A stretch of DNA of 64,000 nt, taken from contig JAYJMM010000041.1 in the NCBI GenBank assembly GCA_037349105.1, positions 6,570,501 to 6,634,500 of the forward strand, read 5' to 3'. This stretch comes from Limnomonas spitsbergensis (taxonomy: Eukaryota; Chlorophyta; Chlorophyceae; Chlamydomonadales). The translations under genes were made by a program, and so were the position numbers. Position 1 is the stretch's first letter. Every line of letters begins with the position of its first letter. The notes beneath the pieces were generated by a model. The model saw only the letters and a program-made list of their open reading frames with translations. It was not told the origin of the DNA and made no database searches. Below are positions 21,892 through 33,300 of the stretch, one piece after another.

Positions 21892-23039
21892 AGCGGGGTG
21901 GACGGCAGCATGTGCAGCACACTAACGGTGCCCTATTCTCTTGGCCGGTATCTGAACTTTGTGGGGAAAACCATGAGGAAGTAACTCTCCTGAGCTAGGA
22001 ACTTCATAAATGCTCTCTGGTACCGGTAGTTGAAGCATCTTGCGAAGGGGTCAGGACAGGAAAGCAACTCAGTTCTATCTACAGGCATAGTCTGGAGGAT
22101 CAGGTTAAGCTGGCTTGGGATACTGAGCCTTGCACGCTAGTTCTTTCAGTTGATTTTCAGTGTGTACACTCGACACCTACGAGCCTTGTGCTCTTTCGAT
22201 GACTGAATGAATGCAGTCAAATGAACCCGAAGTCTCGAACCATGATTACAGAATGTTGAATGGCATAAGCGAGACTAAAACAACAAAAATTGTGTCAAAA
22301 AACAGCCACTTGAGTGCTGAGCCACGGCTGCAGATGGCCCCTCAAGACAAGGTTGTAGGGGGGGTTGTATTACTTGAATGAGTTGAATACACATGAAACC
22401 AGGGCCAAGAGGTGTAACGTCATTGACATGAAATCATGTCACGGGAAAGAGCCCACATTTTGAGCATGGCTTCACAATAATACCGGTATTGCAAAAGTGA
22501 CAGAAGCAGAATTATAGCAAAAGACTGCCACTACCGGTACTATCAGCGTATGATGCTAGGCTATGGCTGCCATGTATCCCTGGCGGCAGGGATTTGGGGC
22601 ATGATGAGCTGAAAACCTGTAAAACCCTGGCACCAGAATGATCCCCTACTTTGGCCATGACTTAAAGAGCATCTAGTAAAGCTACAAGAATCATGTCAAA
22701 TCAGTCTTTTTTACACTCACTGGGCTATGGCTGCCAGATGTCCCTCTAAACAGGGCTTGAGGGGCATGATAAGCTGAGTACCCAATAAACGAGCTAGACA
22801 GAAAGAATGAACCCACACCTTAACCAAATCATGTCGAAATATGTCACAAGTATGTCGGGATACAAGCGCATGCATGGGATGCTGCTCCCCTAGAGGCATG
22901 GCGCATTGGGATTAGGGGCATGATGCCATGATGAATTACGATTTACTGCCAACACACAGAAGCATAGAGGGCAGGAGGCTAGCAGCTTCTGCGGTTTTTA
23001 ACGGCCAGGGCCATAGATAGAGGCAGATGCAGACATGAT
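21892..23039. other. No gene; weak ~165-bp repeats
   Basis: A phrase of the form GGCTATGGCTGCCA...ATCCCT...GGGGCATGATGAGCTGA occurs near 22560 and 22725, with a fragment near 22880, indicating a diverged tandem repeat. A partial family B copy (GGGCCAAGAGGTGTAACGTC) is at 22404-22430. Confidence 0.5.
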
Positions 23040-23046
23040 TATATAA
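23040..23046 (+). promoter_or_regulatory. TATA-like box
   Basis: TATATAA lies 45 bp before the ATG at 23091 that I propose as the start of the exonuclease gene. The spacing fits a TATA box with a very short 5' UTR. Confidence 0.4.
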
Positions 23047-23090
23047 GGACAGGTGCCTGGGCACGGCCGGCACGGCAGCAGGGCCAAGTC

Positions 23091-25146
23091 ATGAAGTCCA
23101 CGTTTCGCAGTCTGGAAATTTCGTAGCCTTTACCTATCTGACTTTACCTATCTCTCCTTGTCTAAGTTCTCCTTGCCTACGTCTGACACCTAGTTTTGCT
23201 CCATACGGTACGTCTTTATCTGCACCTCCGCTCAGTCTCATGTGTTGTCGTCACGTACTCGGCAGCCGTTTCAAGTATGTTTGATTGATCGCTTGCAGTC
23301 CCTCTGATCTGGTCAGGTCAGCTTTCAAGTCAGCTGGACACGGCTCCATCAGACCATCACGCACCGTGCTGTCGTGGCACGTCATCATGAATTCATTGAG
23401 CATAGGCTCGCGGCTACACTGGTCGATAACGATTATTTCGCCTGTGAGCTCGTGGACTTTCTGGAAGCCTTGCCCCAGTCCCAAAGGAAGCTGTACCTCG
23501 ACTTCGAGGGCATTAACTTGTGCCGGGATGGCAAGGTCTGTATCGGCCAGCTGACGACCCCAAAGGACCCGTATGGTGAGCACTAGAACTCTAGAAGCCA
23601 TCAGGGCTCAGCAGAGGTGGTGGTAGTCATGAAGACATGGCCAGGCTGCAAGGGTATAACATCATGTTATACATTACCATGCCTCGTCTTACATATAATA
23701 CCGCTCACCGTCGTACTGTTACATAACTGATCATGATCAACGAGTTTTGATAAAAACACTACCGATGGTTTGCTACTGTAATGCGCATGGGTAAGCTGAT
23801 CAAGGGAATGCGTATGCAGGTACCGCGACACCGATCTTCCTGCTGGATTTTGTGAAGCTGCCAGGCATCCTAGAAGTGAAGGGGAACAGGAGCGGCAGGA
23901 GCCTGCGTAACCTGTTTGAGGACGCGTCATGGTAGGCTGATTAATTTATAGCCTCCATGCGGATGGTTTCATGGTCTGCTGCCGGACTGCTGGTTGGACT
24001 AATCAGCAAGACCTGCCCGCTGACTTGAGTGTGTCATTGCGGAGGCTGCTGGTTGGCTATGATCGTTGCAATGTTAGTACATGCATGGTGCATGGTACTA
24101 GACTAGCGGCATTTTTCATGCATGACTCATGCATGAAAGGCGATGTACATGATCTGATGGACGCCCTGAGAGGCGATGTACATGATCTGATGGACGCCCT
24201 GAGAGGCGATGTGCATGATCTGATGGACACCCTGACTGAGGCGCAGTGAGTCTGGAGCCTTTGTATTTCACCCCACCAGACCTCCCAGGGGTAAAATGTC
24301 TGCTCTGCTAACGTCTTATGTTCAAATGCCTCTTGCAGGGTGAAATTTATCTTTGACCCACGTTGTGACTCGGACTCCCTGTTCCACAAGTGTGGCAATG
24401 TGCTCCTTAAAGGAGTGATCTGCCTGCAACTGAGTCAGGTTGCCCTTCTCCGTTTGAGCGGCGAAACGGCACCTTATGTCAACGGGCTCAAGAAGGTGCT
24501 TGCATCATATGTCCCCTATCAAGACCAGCACAAGGTGCAGGACATCAAGGACAAGGGCACCAGGCTCTTTGCGCCTGAACTTGGAGGGAGGTGCGTGAGA
24601 CTTGCAGCATCGAGTGTTCCGCCTGGCCTTGTCCAACTCATGTCACTATGAGAGAGACTTGCAGCATCGAGTGACACTCCGCTTGATGGAACCTGCTGGC
24701 CTTGTCCAACTCATGCATGTCCCTATGAGAGATACATGTCTGTTTCAAGCTGGCTAACACTAGTACAAGTACTAATACTAGTACTAACACTAGTGCAAGT
24801 CAACACATTGCTCTGATGTCATTGACACAACACCCGGACCATAGGAAGTTTCCTGTATTCCCTTGAGATTTCCCTCCACTTTTCGTATGTGATATCATGC
24901 CTTTTCCTACCTTCCCACAGGTACTCTGTGTTTGAGGACCGCCCCATGCATCCTGACATATTGGCGTACTGCTGTGTGGATGTGGCCTACTTTGAGCTCT
25001 TGGAGTCTCAGCTGTATACACCTCTGCCACAATTACACAAGGACTGGGTGCTGAAGGAGACACATGAGCGGGTCATGGTGTGCCTGAAGAGCGTGTCCGC
25101 CAACGAAGGGGGACGATTAAAAGCTATCGCGCCGAGGGGTCCGTGA
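23091..25146 (+). CDS. DEDDy 3'-5' exonuclease, EXD1-like
   Basis: Exons 23091-23122, 23334-23575, 23820-23931, 24339-24590 and 24921-25146 join in phase to 287 residues. The DnaQ-fold (RNase D/EXD1-type) 3'-5' exonuclease domain fills most of the protein. Motif I is LYLDFEGINLC (Asp-x-Glu) with RDGKVCIGQL. Motif II is FIFDPRCDSDSL. Motif III is RPMHPDILAYCCVDV, with the Tyr-x3-Asp of the DEDDy class. All metal-binding acids appear present. EXD1-type plant and animal relatives act on nucleic acids; EXD1 itself is a piRNA-pathway adaptor, so catalysis should not be assumed. The small first exon and its TATA box are inference; exons 2-5 are solid. The sequence after the exon 4 donor is duplicated once (24591-24745). 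Confidence 0.85.
24139..24240. repeat. 33-bp tandem repeat, three copies
   Basis: Three near-identical units of GGCGATGTACATGATCTGAT followed by GGACGCCCTGAGA lie in intron 3 of the exonuclease gene. They are in frame with each other but removed by splicing in my model. Confidence 0.9.
24591..24745. repeat. Donor-adjacent direct repeat, two copies
   Basis: Sequence beginning at the exon 4 donor (GTGCGTGAGACTTGCAGC, ATCGAGTG, CCTGGCCTTGTCCAACTCAT) is repeated from about 24654 (GAGACTTGCAGCATCGAGTG, GGCCTTGTCCAACTCATG). It is the mildest case of splice-site-anchored duplication in the window. Confidence 0.75.
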
Positions 25147-26263
25147 CCTGCGCCGAGCGTGTTTGCTGGGAGAAACGGGTTTGCCTAGGTTTACATAATC
25201 CTGGAATCCGGTACCTGGAACCCAGAACTTTTACAATGCCAGTGAGACCAAACTACATTTAACAAATATAGAAACCATGTGGTTACCGGTAGGGCCTTGG
25301 CTTGGGGACGTGGCTTCTTTAAAATAAAATATTAAATTATAATCGGTTAGGCAAACGGTGTGCTAAGTGATTGCTAGGTGTGCTTCTAAGTGACGCAGTA
25401 ATTTTTTTCTGGTAATCAAGGCTTTCACACGAGGGGGGGGGCAAAAAAGATGGTCAAACACCCCATCCTAATAAAAATGTGAAACAACCCCTGGCTCCCC
25501 CCCCCCCCCGCCTCCGGGACCTAGTAAACCCTTAATTTCTCAGTCAAAAACCAGAATTTAAGGATGGGAGCGGGGTCAATTTAAATCAGCTCATCAGTGC
25601 GCTTGTAAAGGTGTCGATAAATGTAGATGGTTCACTAATGGCAAGCGGTGAAACAAAATAATAACCACTGCTCCAGCTACCACCTGCCAGCTACCTATCC
25701 TCGCTAGAGACCACGAGGCTCCAGAAGGAGGACTCGAGCATGAGTGGCATTAGACAAGCATCTAACTTGAGCGTACTGATGTGCTGCTTGGAGGTGATAA
25801 TTCTGCTCCACCGGCTGAGCTGAACCCTGATGACGTTCCAGAACACTGTCTGGACCCAGGCTTGGAAGAGGTGTAATGTCATTGACCTTTCAAATATTTG
25901 AAGAAATCATGAGTTCATGACTAGTAGCAAGGACATGCCAATCAAAGCTGATAATAGGAGAGGTAGGAAACATCGCAAGGGTAGCATGCACACATGCATC
26001 CGTGCATCTGATAACTACAAGGGGAAACATGTACCTGGTCCCTCATCCCCATGCTACTTTTCAACATCAGTGGCTACAACATTGGCGGCTACCGGCTGTT
26101 GGATTCTTGTCCTTCTTGTCCTAGGCTGTGGAAGTTCCGCTGAGGGTGTGGGGGAGGGCAGCGGGAAAATGAAAGTTCAAAAGGGCTGGAGCAGTTCCGC
26201 AGACCCTGTTTCAGTACGGCAGGCCTGCAAAAAGTTCCGCACCCAATCAGAACCATACTGATT
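25147..26263. other. Intergenic; two repeat fragments
   Basis: 25410-25640 resembles 45150-45420: a poly-G/poly-C rich stretch, then CCCGCCTCCGG, then a TTTA-rich stretch and a TCAGCTCRTCARNGCGCTT phrase (family F). A partial family B copy is at 25862-25888. No gene was seen; the frame ending at 26261 has no recognisable features. Confidence 0.5.
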
Positions 26264-28864
26264 ATGTCGAATTTGAAACGCGGCTCTGAGGTGGTCATTG
26301 CCTTGGGTAGCAACCTGGTGCGCATGCAACCTTGGATCAGCGCGCGCACAAGAGACATACTAACCTGATCTACCACATCATCTAACATCGACAGGGTGAT
26401 CGGGGCAGTCATCTTTGGAATGCTCTTCGAGGACTGCAGGAGAATGGGATCCAGGTGCTCCTGTCACTCACATCCAATATAGTCATTCCTTTAATACGCA
26501 TTTTCGGAAATCCTTGCTTCCTCGACACGCCTTCCCCTCTCACCGGATCGCGTCGCAACAGGTGCTTCGGCACAGCGCCCTTTACGAAACAGCTCCGGCT
26601 TACGTGACGGACCAGCCCTCGTTCCTTAATGCTGCCGTCGTAGCAAAAACAGACCGGGATCCACTACAGCTCCTGGATGTCCTTAAAGATCTTGAGGCCA
26701 GTGCGGGACGTCAGTCAGGCGGAGTGCGGTTTGGTCCACGACCTCTCGACCTTGATATCTTATTCTATGGAGGGTTGAAAGTGGATCATGAGAGGCTACA
26801 AATCCCCCACCCAAGGTGTGTTTTTGCATGGCCTGACACACATGCGCCATGTCCACTGCCCCATGCACTCTTACCGTCGTCGAAACCCTATTACATGACC
26901 ACAGATTTTTTAATTGACCACAGATGGAGAGAACGCAGCTTTGTCAAAGCACCTGTCTCAGATCTGCACATGCCGAGCTCGAGCCCCCAGGCCTCCCAGG
27001 AGCCCAACGTGCAGCAGGCGCTATGTGAGGTGCACCTCGCTTGGGGAAGTGAAGAACAAGCCAGGACCGATCCCACACGAAGAGGCAGGGACGCTTCTTT
27101 GAGCATCAGCTCGCAGCTGCCACCTGGGCAAGGCGAGGTGATGCGGCGCGTGACCCCCCTCCCTCGCGGTCGGTTCTTGTGCTGGGGGGAGCGCACACAC
27201 GTCATGGGCATCCTGAATGCAACGCCTGACAGCTTCAGCGATGGCGGCAAACTGCTCAACGCCGATGGCGAGCTTGGCATGGAGACTGCAATGGCAGTGG
27301 CGCGGCGCATGGTGCTGGACGGCGCGGACATCCTGGACGTGGGGGGTCAGTCCACGCGGCCGGGGTCAATACGGATTTCGGAGCAGGCGGAGGCTGCGCG
27401 TGTAGTTCCACTGATCAGGTTGGTAGGGACCAAGTGACATGCTAAAGGGGGGAGGGGGGGAGGGCAGTGAGAAAATCTGTGCCGGAACAACGGAGGAGCT
27501 TGTCTGAGCAGTTGGCGCTATCTCGTCATTTTGTAGCATTTTTTTCTAACCCCTTTGCTTGTGAACCATTGCTTGTAGCCCCCTTCCAACCCCTTCGCTT
27601 GTCTCTATCTATTGTAGCCCTTAGGCTTGTTTCTAGCCATTCCACTCATCCACTCTGTGGCATATGCTGGCAGGGCCATGAGGCAGGATCCTGAGCTCAA
27701 GGGAGCTGTCGTGTCATGTGACACCTTCTCTGCATATGTGGCCAGAGAGGCGGTGGCTGCGGGAGCTGACATAGTCAACGATGTTTCAGGAGGCAGCCTC
27801 GACCCGGGAATGCTGGCACAGGCAAGGAGAGGGGAAAGTGGGAAACAGGCCACAAGTGGTCAGCTGCCTTCTGGCTTGCTTAATTTTGTCCGCTGGATTA
27901 CTGTCTCCGTGTTTTTGGGCCTCCAGGTGCATGGCTTCTAGCCGTCAAGAGCCGATGTTTGCCCAAGGTGTCAGACATTAATACCTGTCTGTTTATGCTT
28001 TATACGATCGTGCTGTGTTCCTCATTGTGTTATCATAAAGTGTGATGTCAGCGTGACACTGCTGATGCATTCAGTGCGTGACCCGTGTGAAGCTGTTGCC
28101 CCCGGGTACCTCTGGACAGGTGGCAGAGCTCGGTGTGCCCTACGTGCTGATGCACATGCGCGGAGACCTGGCAACCATGCAGCAGGAGCAGCACACGAGA
28201 TATGGCTGTGTGTGGCATGAAGTCGGCATGGAGCTGCAGAGCGCTGCGGACCGAGCCATGCAGGCTGGCATCCCGGCATGGAGCATGGTGTTGGACCCCG
28301 GTGAGGATGCGGGAGGAATGAAATATAACGAACGTTGCACGAGAGGATAAACCGAAGATGGTGCATAAAATGGTAATAAATTGTTACACCATATTACAAA
28401 TGGTCAATGAAGATGGTAAATAAAATGATATTAAATAAGATGGTACATACAAATGGTAAATTAAGAGGGTAAGAACACCATGCGCACGCTGTGGACAATG
28501 GGGACATCCCTCAATCTCTGCACCCTGCATTCCAAAACCTCGCATTCTGCGCCGTTTGTTTCCAGGCATTGGTTTCTCCAAGACCGCTGAGGGCAACCTG
28601 GAGCTGCTCCGTCATCTGGGGGACATGCGGCGCTCCAGCCTGCAAGGCGCCTTCAAACGCGGCCCCCTCCTGATGGGCCCCTCGAGGAAGTCCTTCCTGG
28701 GGAAGATTACAGGGCACACTGAGCCTGCGGAGCGGGACGCTGCAACGGTGGCTGCCGCTGTGGCGTGTGTGGCTGGCGGGGGCTTGGCAGACATAGTGCG
28801 GGCGCACAACGTGAAGGATGTTCGGGATGGGGTGCGGGTGGCGGATGCACTGTACAGGATTTAA
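26264..28864 (+). CDS. HPPK/DHPS: Bifunctional HPPK-DHPS, folate biosynthesis
   Basis: Seven exons (26264-26317, 26395-26454, 26562-26815, 26924-27418, 27674-27821, 28120-28300, 28566-28864) join in phase to 496 residues. The N-terminal half is hydroxymethyldihydropterin pyrophosphokinase: VVIALGSNLGDRGS, LYETAPAYVTDQPSFLNA, GPRPLDLDILFYGG, RERSFVKAPVSDL. A ~75-residue linker follows. The C-terminal half is dihydropteroate synthase: HVMGILNATPDSFSDGG, ILDVGGQSTRPGS, GADIVNDVSGG, PYVLMHMRGD, SMVLDPGIGFSKT, MGPSRKSFLGKITG. This pairing without an aldolase module is the plant arrangement; the plant enzyme is mitochondrial. No clear presequence precedes the ATG, so an upstream exon may be missing. 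Intron 5 has a GC donor (CACAG/GCAAGG). Confidence 0.93.
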
Positions 28865-30321
28865 GTGTCTAGTTGAGGTACTAGAACCCAACATCGTGGG
28901 TGGATTTTATGGGGGGGGAACAAGTCATGCAAAGGATGCCAGTCAAACAATTTGATACATGGCACATGTTGCTATGCGAACGGTCTTGAGAGCACAAAAC
29001 AGCGAGGATAACATGCAAGGCATAAGTACAGTTTGGCAGAGGAAGTGTGCAGGGAAAGCCAGACGACCAGGCCTGGTGCAGAATGGAACTGAACTACTGA
29101 AGCTCAGCAATTCAGTTACTTTTGTGTCTCAATATTTCATCACTGAATGTACCTGAGTTGGCTACCGGACGAGAATTTCGGTGTCAGTGTTTTGAATGGT
29201 CTGCACCCTAGTAAAAACAGAAAACATGGGTGGGACGTGGCACTTTGTTATAATATATATCATGGAACCGTGTGTAACATTGATGATCAGTTGGGTGCCC
29301 ACGAGGCCGAGCCTTTTTTAGCAGGGCCCGAAGGTGTAACGTCATTGGGGGGATGATCAGTTTCCTTCTTTGGATTTCATACAAGTTGCCAATTACTGGA
29401 TTTAGTAGATTGGGTGCGCGGCGATCAAATTTTCATGTGGCAATTGCCTGGCTCCTCCATGCACTCTTTCTTACTTGATTACCTGATATCGATTTTCTTA
29501 TGAAGCAATCCGAGAGCGAGTCCGAGAGCACCATTTTACGACATGTTCAGACCCCATCTTGAAAACAGTTCAGCCTTGTTTTCCTTTCTCAGAGAACCGA
29601 CCAAGATCGGCCCATCTCAAGTGGCCCGATCCCAATGACATGTATGTTTAGTCCATGCTTGGCTTTTATAATCTAACTCATCAGAAGCATTGGTGTGCCC
29701 ACCACCAATGTACCAACTACGGAACTCATCCACGTTAAGGTACTTATCCCATATCATCCACAAAGCTACAATTAAATTTGTACACACGCGTCACTGCGGC
29801 CGTGTGAGTGCTTGTTGGTCGTTTGCTTTCCTGTTCCTGCCGGCCCTTTGTAGCTGACTAAACCATATGAGGGCCACATGTGCACCCGGGCTGTTTTCTG
29901 CGGCCAAGTCCAAGCAAAGACACAACGTCCCATGTCACCTTCTGTATCCAATCACCCGCAATCTCAGTCTCATGCTTGTCCAGTTTCCATCTGGTAAGAA
30001 AGGTAACCGAGGAAGGTAACCCCTGCCGTACTTCCTTAAACGCCACGTTTTTAGCGCGTTTTAGTGTCTTCTGTATTTCTTTCATACGATCGCATGTAAT
30101 GTAACGTATGAGCTGCATTGTGCTGGACATTTGGACTCGCCCAGGACACCATCGATGGTCACGAAGCGCAATTGCGCATGCGTCGACTCGCATTCAGGGT
30201 TCGAGGCCCTAAACCTCACCCTGACCCAGCGTCACCGTTCGGTCGGTCTGCGGCGACACCGACCACCACACCTGCGTCTTGCGAGGAACGAAGCATTGGC
30301 AGGCGCTCATAAACGTAGGAC
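28865..30321. other. Intergenic; family B and E repeats
   Basis: A good family B copy lies at 29294-29347 (GGTGCCCACGAGGCCGAGCC, AGCAGGGCCCGAAGGTGTAA). A family E block lies at 30000-30090 (GGTAACCCCTGCCGTACTTC, CGTTTTTAGCG), ~230 bp before the next gene. No coding sequence was recognised. Confidence 0.5.
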
Positions 30322-33300
30322 ATGAGCATGAGGGTCCCATCAGCAGCGGACGCCCTGCTTAGGACAGTCAATGGGACCCGGCCAGGCTATGGCATGCAGC
30401 TGCACCCTAGCAACAACATCAGCAGCAGCAGACGACTCCTTTCAGCCAGGCCACCAGCCCCCACCGCGGGCTCTGCATGCAAGAGGCCAACTCTGCCACT
30501 CCCCATGCATCGGCATGGCGTGCATGCCGGCACGACAAATCATCTCAGGCCAGCACTGCATCATGCGGCCACAACGCCGCAGCTTCCCACCAATCCCGCC
30601 CTCAGGCTTACTCCTCCTGCCTTAGCTGCTGCAGCAGTGATGGACCCCGTAGCTGTACCAGCTGCTGCAGATCAGGCCGCCAGTGGCCTCCTCCTCTGCG
30701 AGCCTGTCGTGATCATCGGTGCGGGCCCGGCAGGGCTTGCAACGGCCCTCATGCTGGCCGGCCGAGGATACACCGACATCCGCGTGTACGAGCGGCTGGC
30801 CGCGCCGCCCAGGACGGACGACGCCAAGGTGTGGGCAAACTTTGGGGACGGATCTGAGCGGCTGTACATGATCGGCATCAACGGCCGTGGACAGGCGGCG
30901 CTGCGCCGACTAGGCGGGGGTGCCATGTCTCGCATCGAGGCCTGTAGCTCCACGCTTGCGGGGCGGATGGACTGGAAGCCCGACGCGAAGGAGCCTGTCA
31001 CCACGCTGTACGCGGGCCGATCATATCAGACCAAATGCATCCAGCGGGACCGCCTCTCGTCCTGCCTGCTGGAGGAGATCCGGGCGGAGCACGCAGGGAC
31101 CATCAGCGTTGAGTTCAAGGTGGAGTGCGTCAAAGCTGAATGGCTGAATCCGGACGACGGCCACGCCACAAATCGGGACCTCCCCGCTGCTGCTGCTGCC
31201 GCGGCCAAGATGTGCCGGCTGCACCTGTCGAGACAGGACGGCGGGGGCTCCGCCACCGGCGGCGGGGCTGAGCTGCAGCCTCAGCACTGGGAGGAGATGT
31301 CGCACCTGGTCATCGGCGCAGACGGTGCGGGCTCCAGCCTGCGCGCCGCAATGCAGGCAGACTCCGGCGGGGCCGTCCGCGTGACGCGCTACGTCGACAA
31401 GAATGCGCTGGTTTACCGTACGCTCCCGCTGTTCTGGCCGCCGGGTATGGCGGAGGCGCGGCCGGGGAACCTGAACTACTCGTCCCGCACCAAGTCTGGC
31501 ATTAACATGGACTGCCTGCCGACACGCGAGGGTCCCCTAATCGGAGTCGTGCTATTTAAGGTGAGCCGGGACCCGAGCCCTAAACCCTAAACCCTAAACT
31601 AGGCTATTCAAGGTGAGCCGGAACGGTCACGAGAGAGAGCAATGTTCATGCCTTTTCGGTTTTGCTGCTCCAAACACGGCAAGCCGTTAAGCGCGGATTG
31701 CTGCAACTCACGGCTCCCAGCTTCCGCCTTAACTACAAGGTGGCAATCTTCTGCTTACAACCCATTGGCCAGCTGCCCCTCAAAGCAGTGAGTCCCCTAC
31801 AGTGACACCTGCCTAACACCTACCCACCCACTAGCTACCTGGCAGTTGCCTATCACCGTTGTCATTGTTCAACAGAAAGTTCCTCTGCCAGCTCATGTTT
31901 AACCCTACACCCTTAACCCTAAACCCTAAACGCTAAACCCTTAACCCTAAACCCTAAACCCTTAACCTCTAAGGCTCCTCTCTTGTGACCCTCGGCAGCC
32001 GAGCGACGCCGAGGTGCATGCGGTGCGCGACAGCGCCGACGCGCGGGCGCTGTTCGAGCGTCGCTTCCCGATGTTCATGCCGGGGCTGCGCGACGAGGAT
32101 CTGGCGCGCTTCGCGGCCCAAAGGGACAGCAGCCTGCCGACCTTCTCGTTTGCAGGCCCGCTGCTGCACCACGGTGACAGCGCGGTGCTGGTGGGGGACA
32201 CCATTCACACCGTCAAACCGTACTTCGGTCAAGGGGTCAACTCTGCGCTTGAGGATGTGCAGGTCTGGTAGTTTTTTTTTTGCTGGGCCAGGGCTCAGCT
32301 ACAGTTCAGCTACAGTTCAGCCACCTCCTCGCCTCCGGCCAGAGGCTCCATGTGCTGCCAGCCATGCTGTTGGGGCCCGTTTATGCAGGCCCGTAGGTTT
32401 GGTCCCATTGGGACCAAAGGCGGAACCTTTTACCCTTATCACCTACCCCTAAACCCTAAACCCAAAGCTTGCTCTCAGCCTAACTGTGCTCTCTGTCGAG
32501 CTCAGGCCCAAGCGTCGTCAGAAAAATGTTCAAAACTGCCCCGATACCAAACATTCAACAACCTTTCGGCCCCTCTTTCTCCCCCCTGGCTGTCGGCAGG
32601 TACTGGCGAGGGCCTTGGACGAGACCAGCGACGACGTCCCGCGCGCTCTGGAGCGGTACACGCAGCTCCGCTCCGAAGACGCCGAGGCGCTGGTGAAGCT
32701 TTCGCACGGACTGGACGGGGGCTTCCTCTCGTTCGTGCTGCCGCTGATCGCGGACTCGATGCTCCACAGGTTTACCTTGTTTAGGGTTTACATGGGTTCG
32801 GCTTACCTTGTGTGGGTTTACCTTGCTTAGGGTTTACCTAGGTTATGACATCGGGTTAAGGGTTTGGGGTTTTGAGTTTAGGACGCTGTGCGAGCACTGG
32901 CGGCGCTGTGTTTTAGACACTGGGGCCTCAGGACTGCAAAGCTGGCCCGGAGAGCGCCTCTGCGCCCGCCGGCTTCCCTGGCAAAGGATACATCTGGGGA
33001 GGCTGCCTTCAACCCTCCCGTCAGGGCGGCCTCTGTTGAGTTTTATAAGGTATCGCAATGCCACTCAGGACATCTGGCGAAAGGGTTTCGGGCTTTAGGG
33101 TTAAGAGTTAAGGGTGTAGGGCTTTAGGGTTAGGGTGCCAGATGTCCTGAGTGGCATTGTGAAACCTTATAAACCTGAACAGCTTCAACATGGCAAATAT
33201 ACGATCAGGGGTATCAGACTACTGGTACACCAATGGCCCTCCCGTTTTGCTCTGCCTGACGCTTTCGAAAAAGGCGTTGGGTGTTCATGTTTACTTTGTA

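Noticed and set aside
31895..31980. A chromosome end, from CCCTAAA repeats
   Set aside because: The tract is short, irregular and inside an intron, with genes continuing on both sides.
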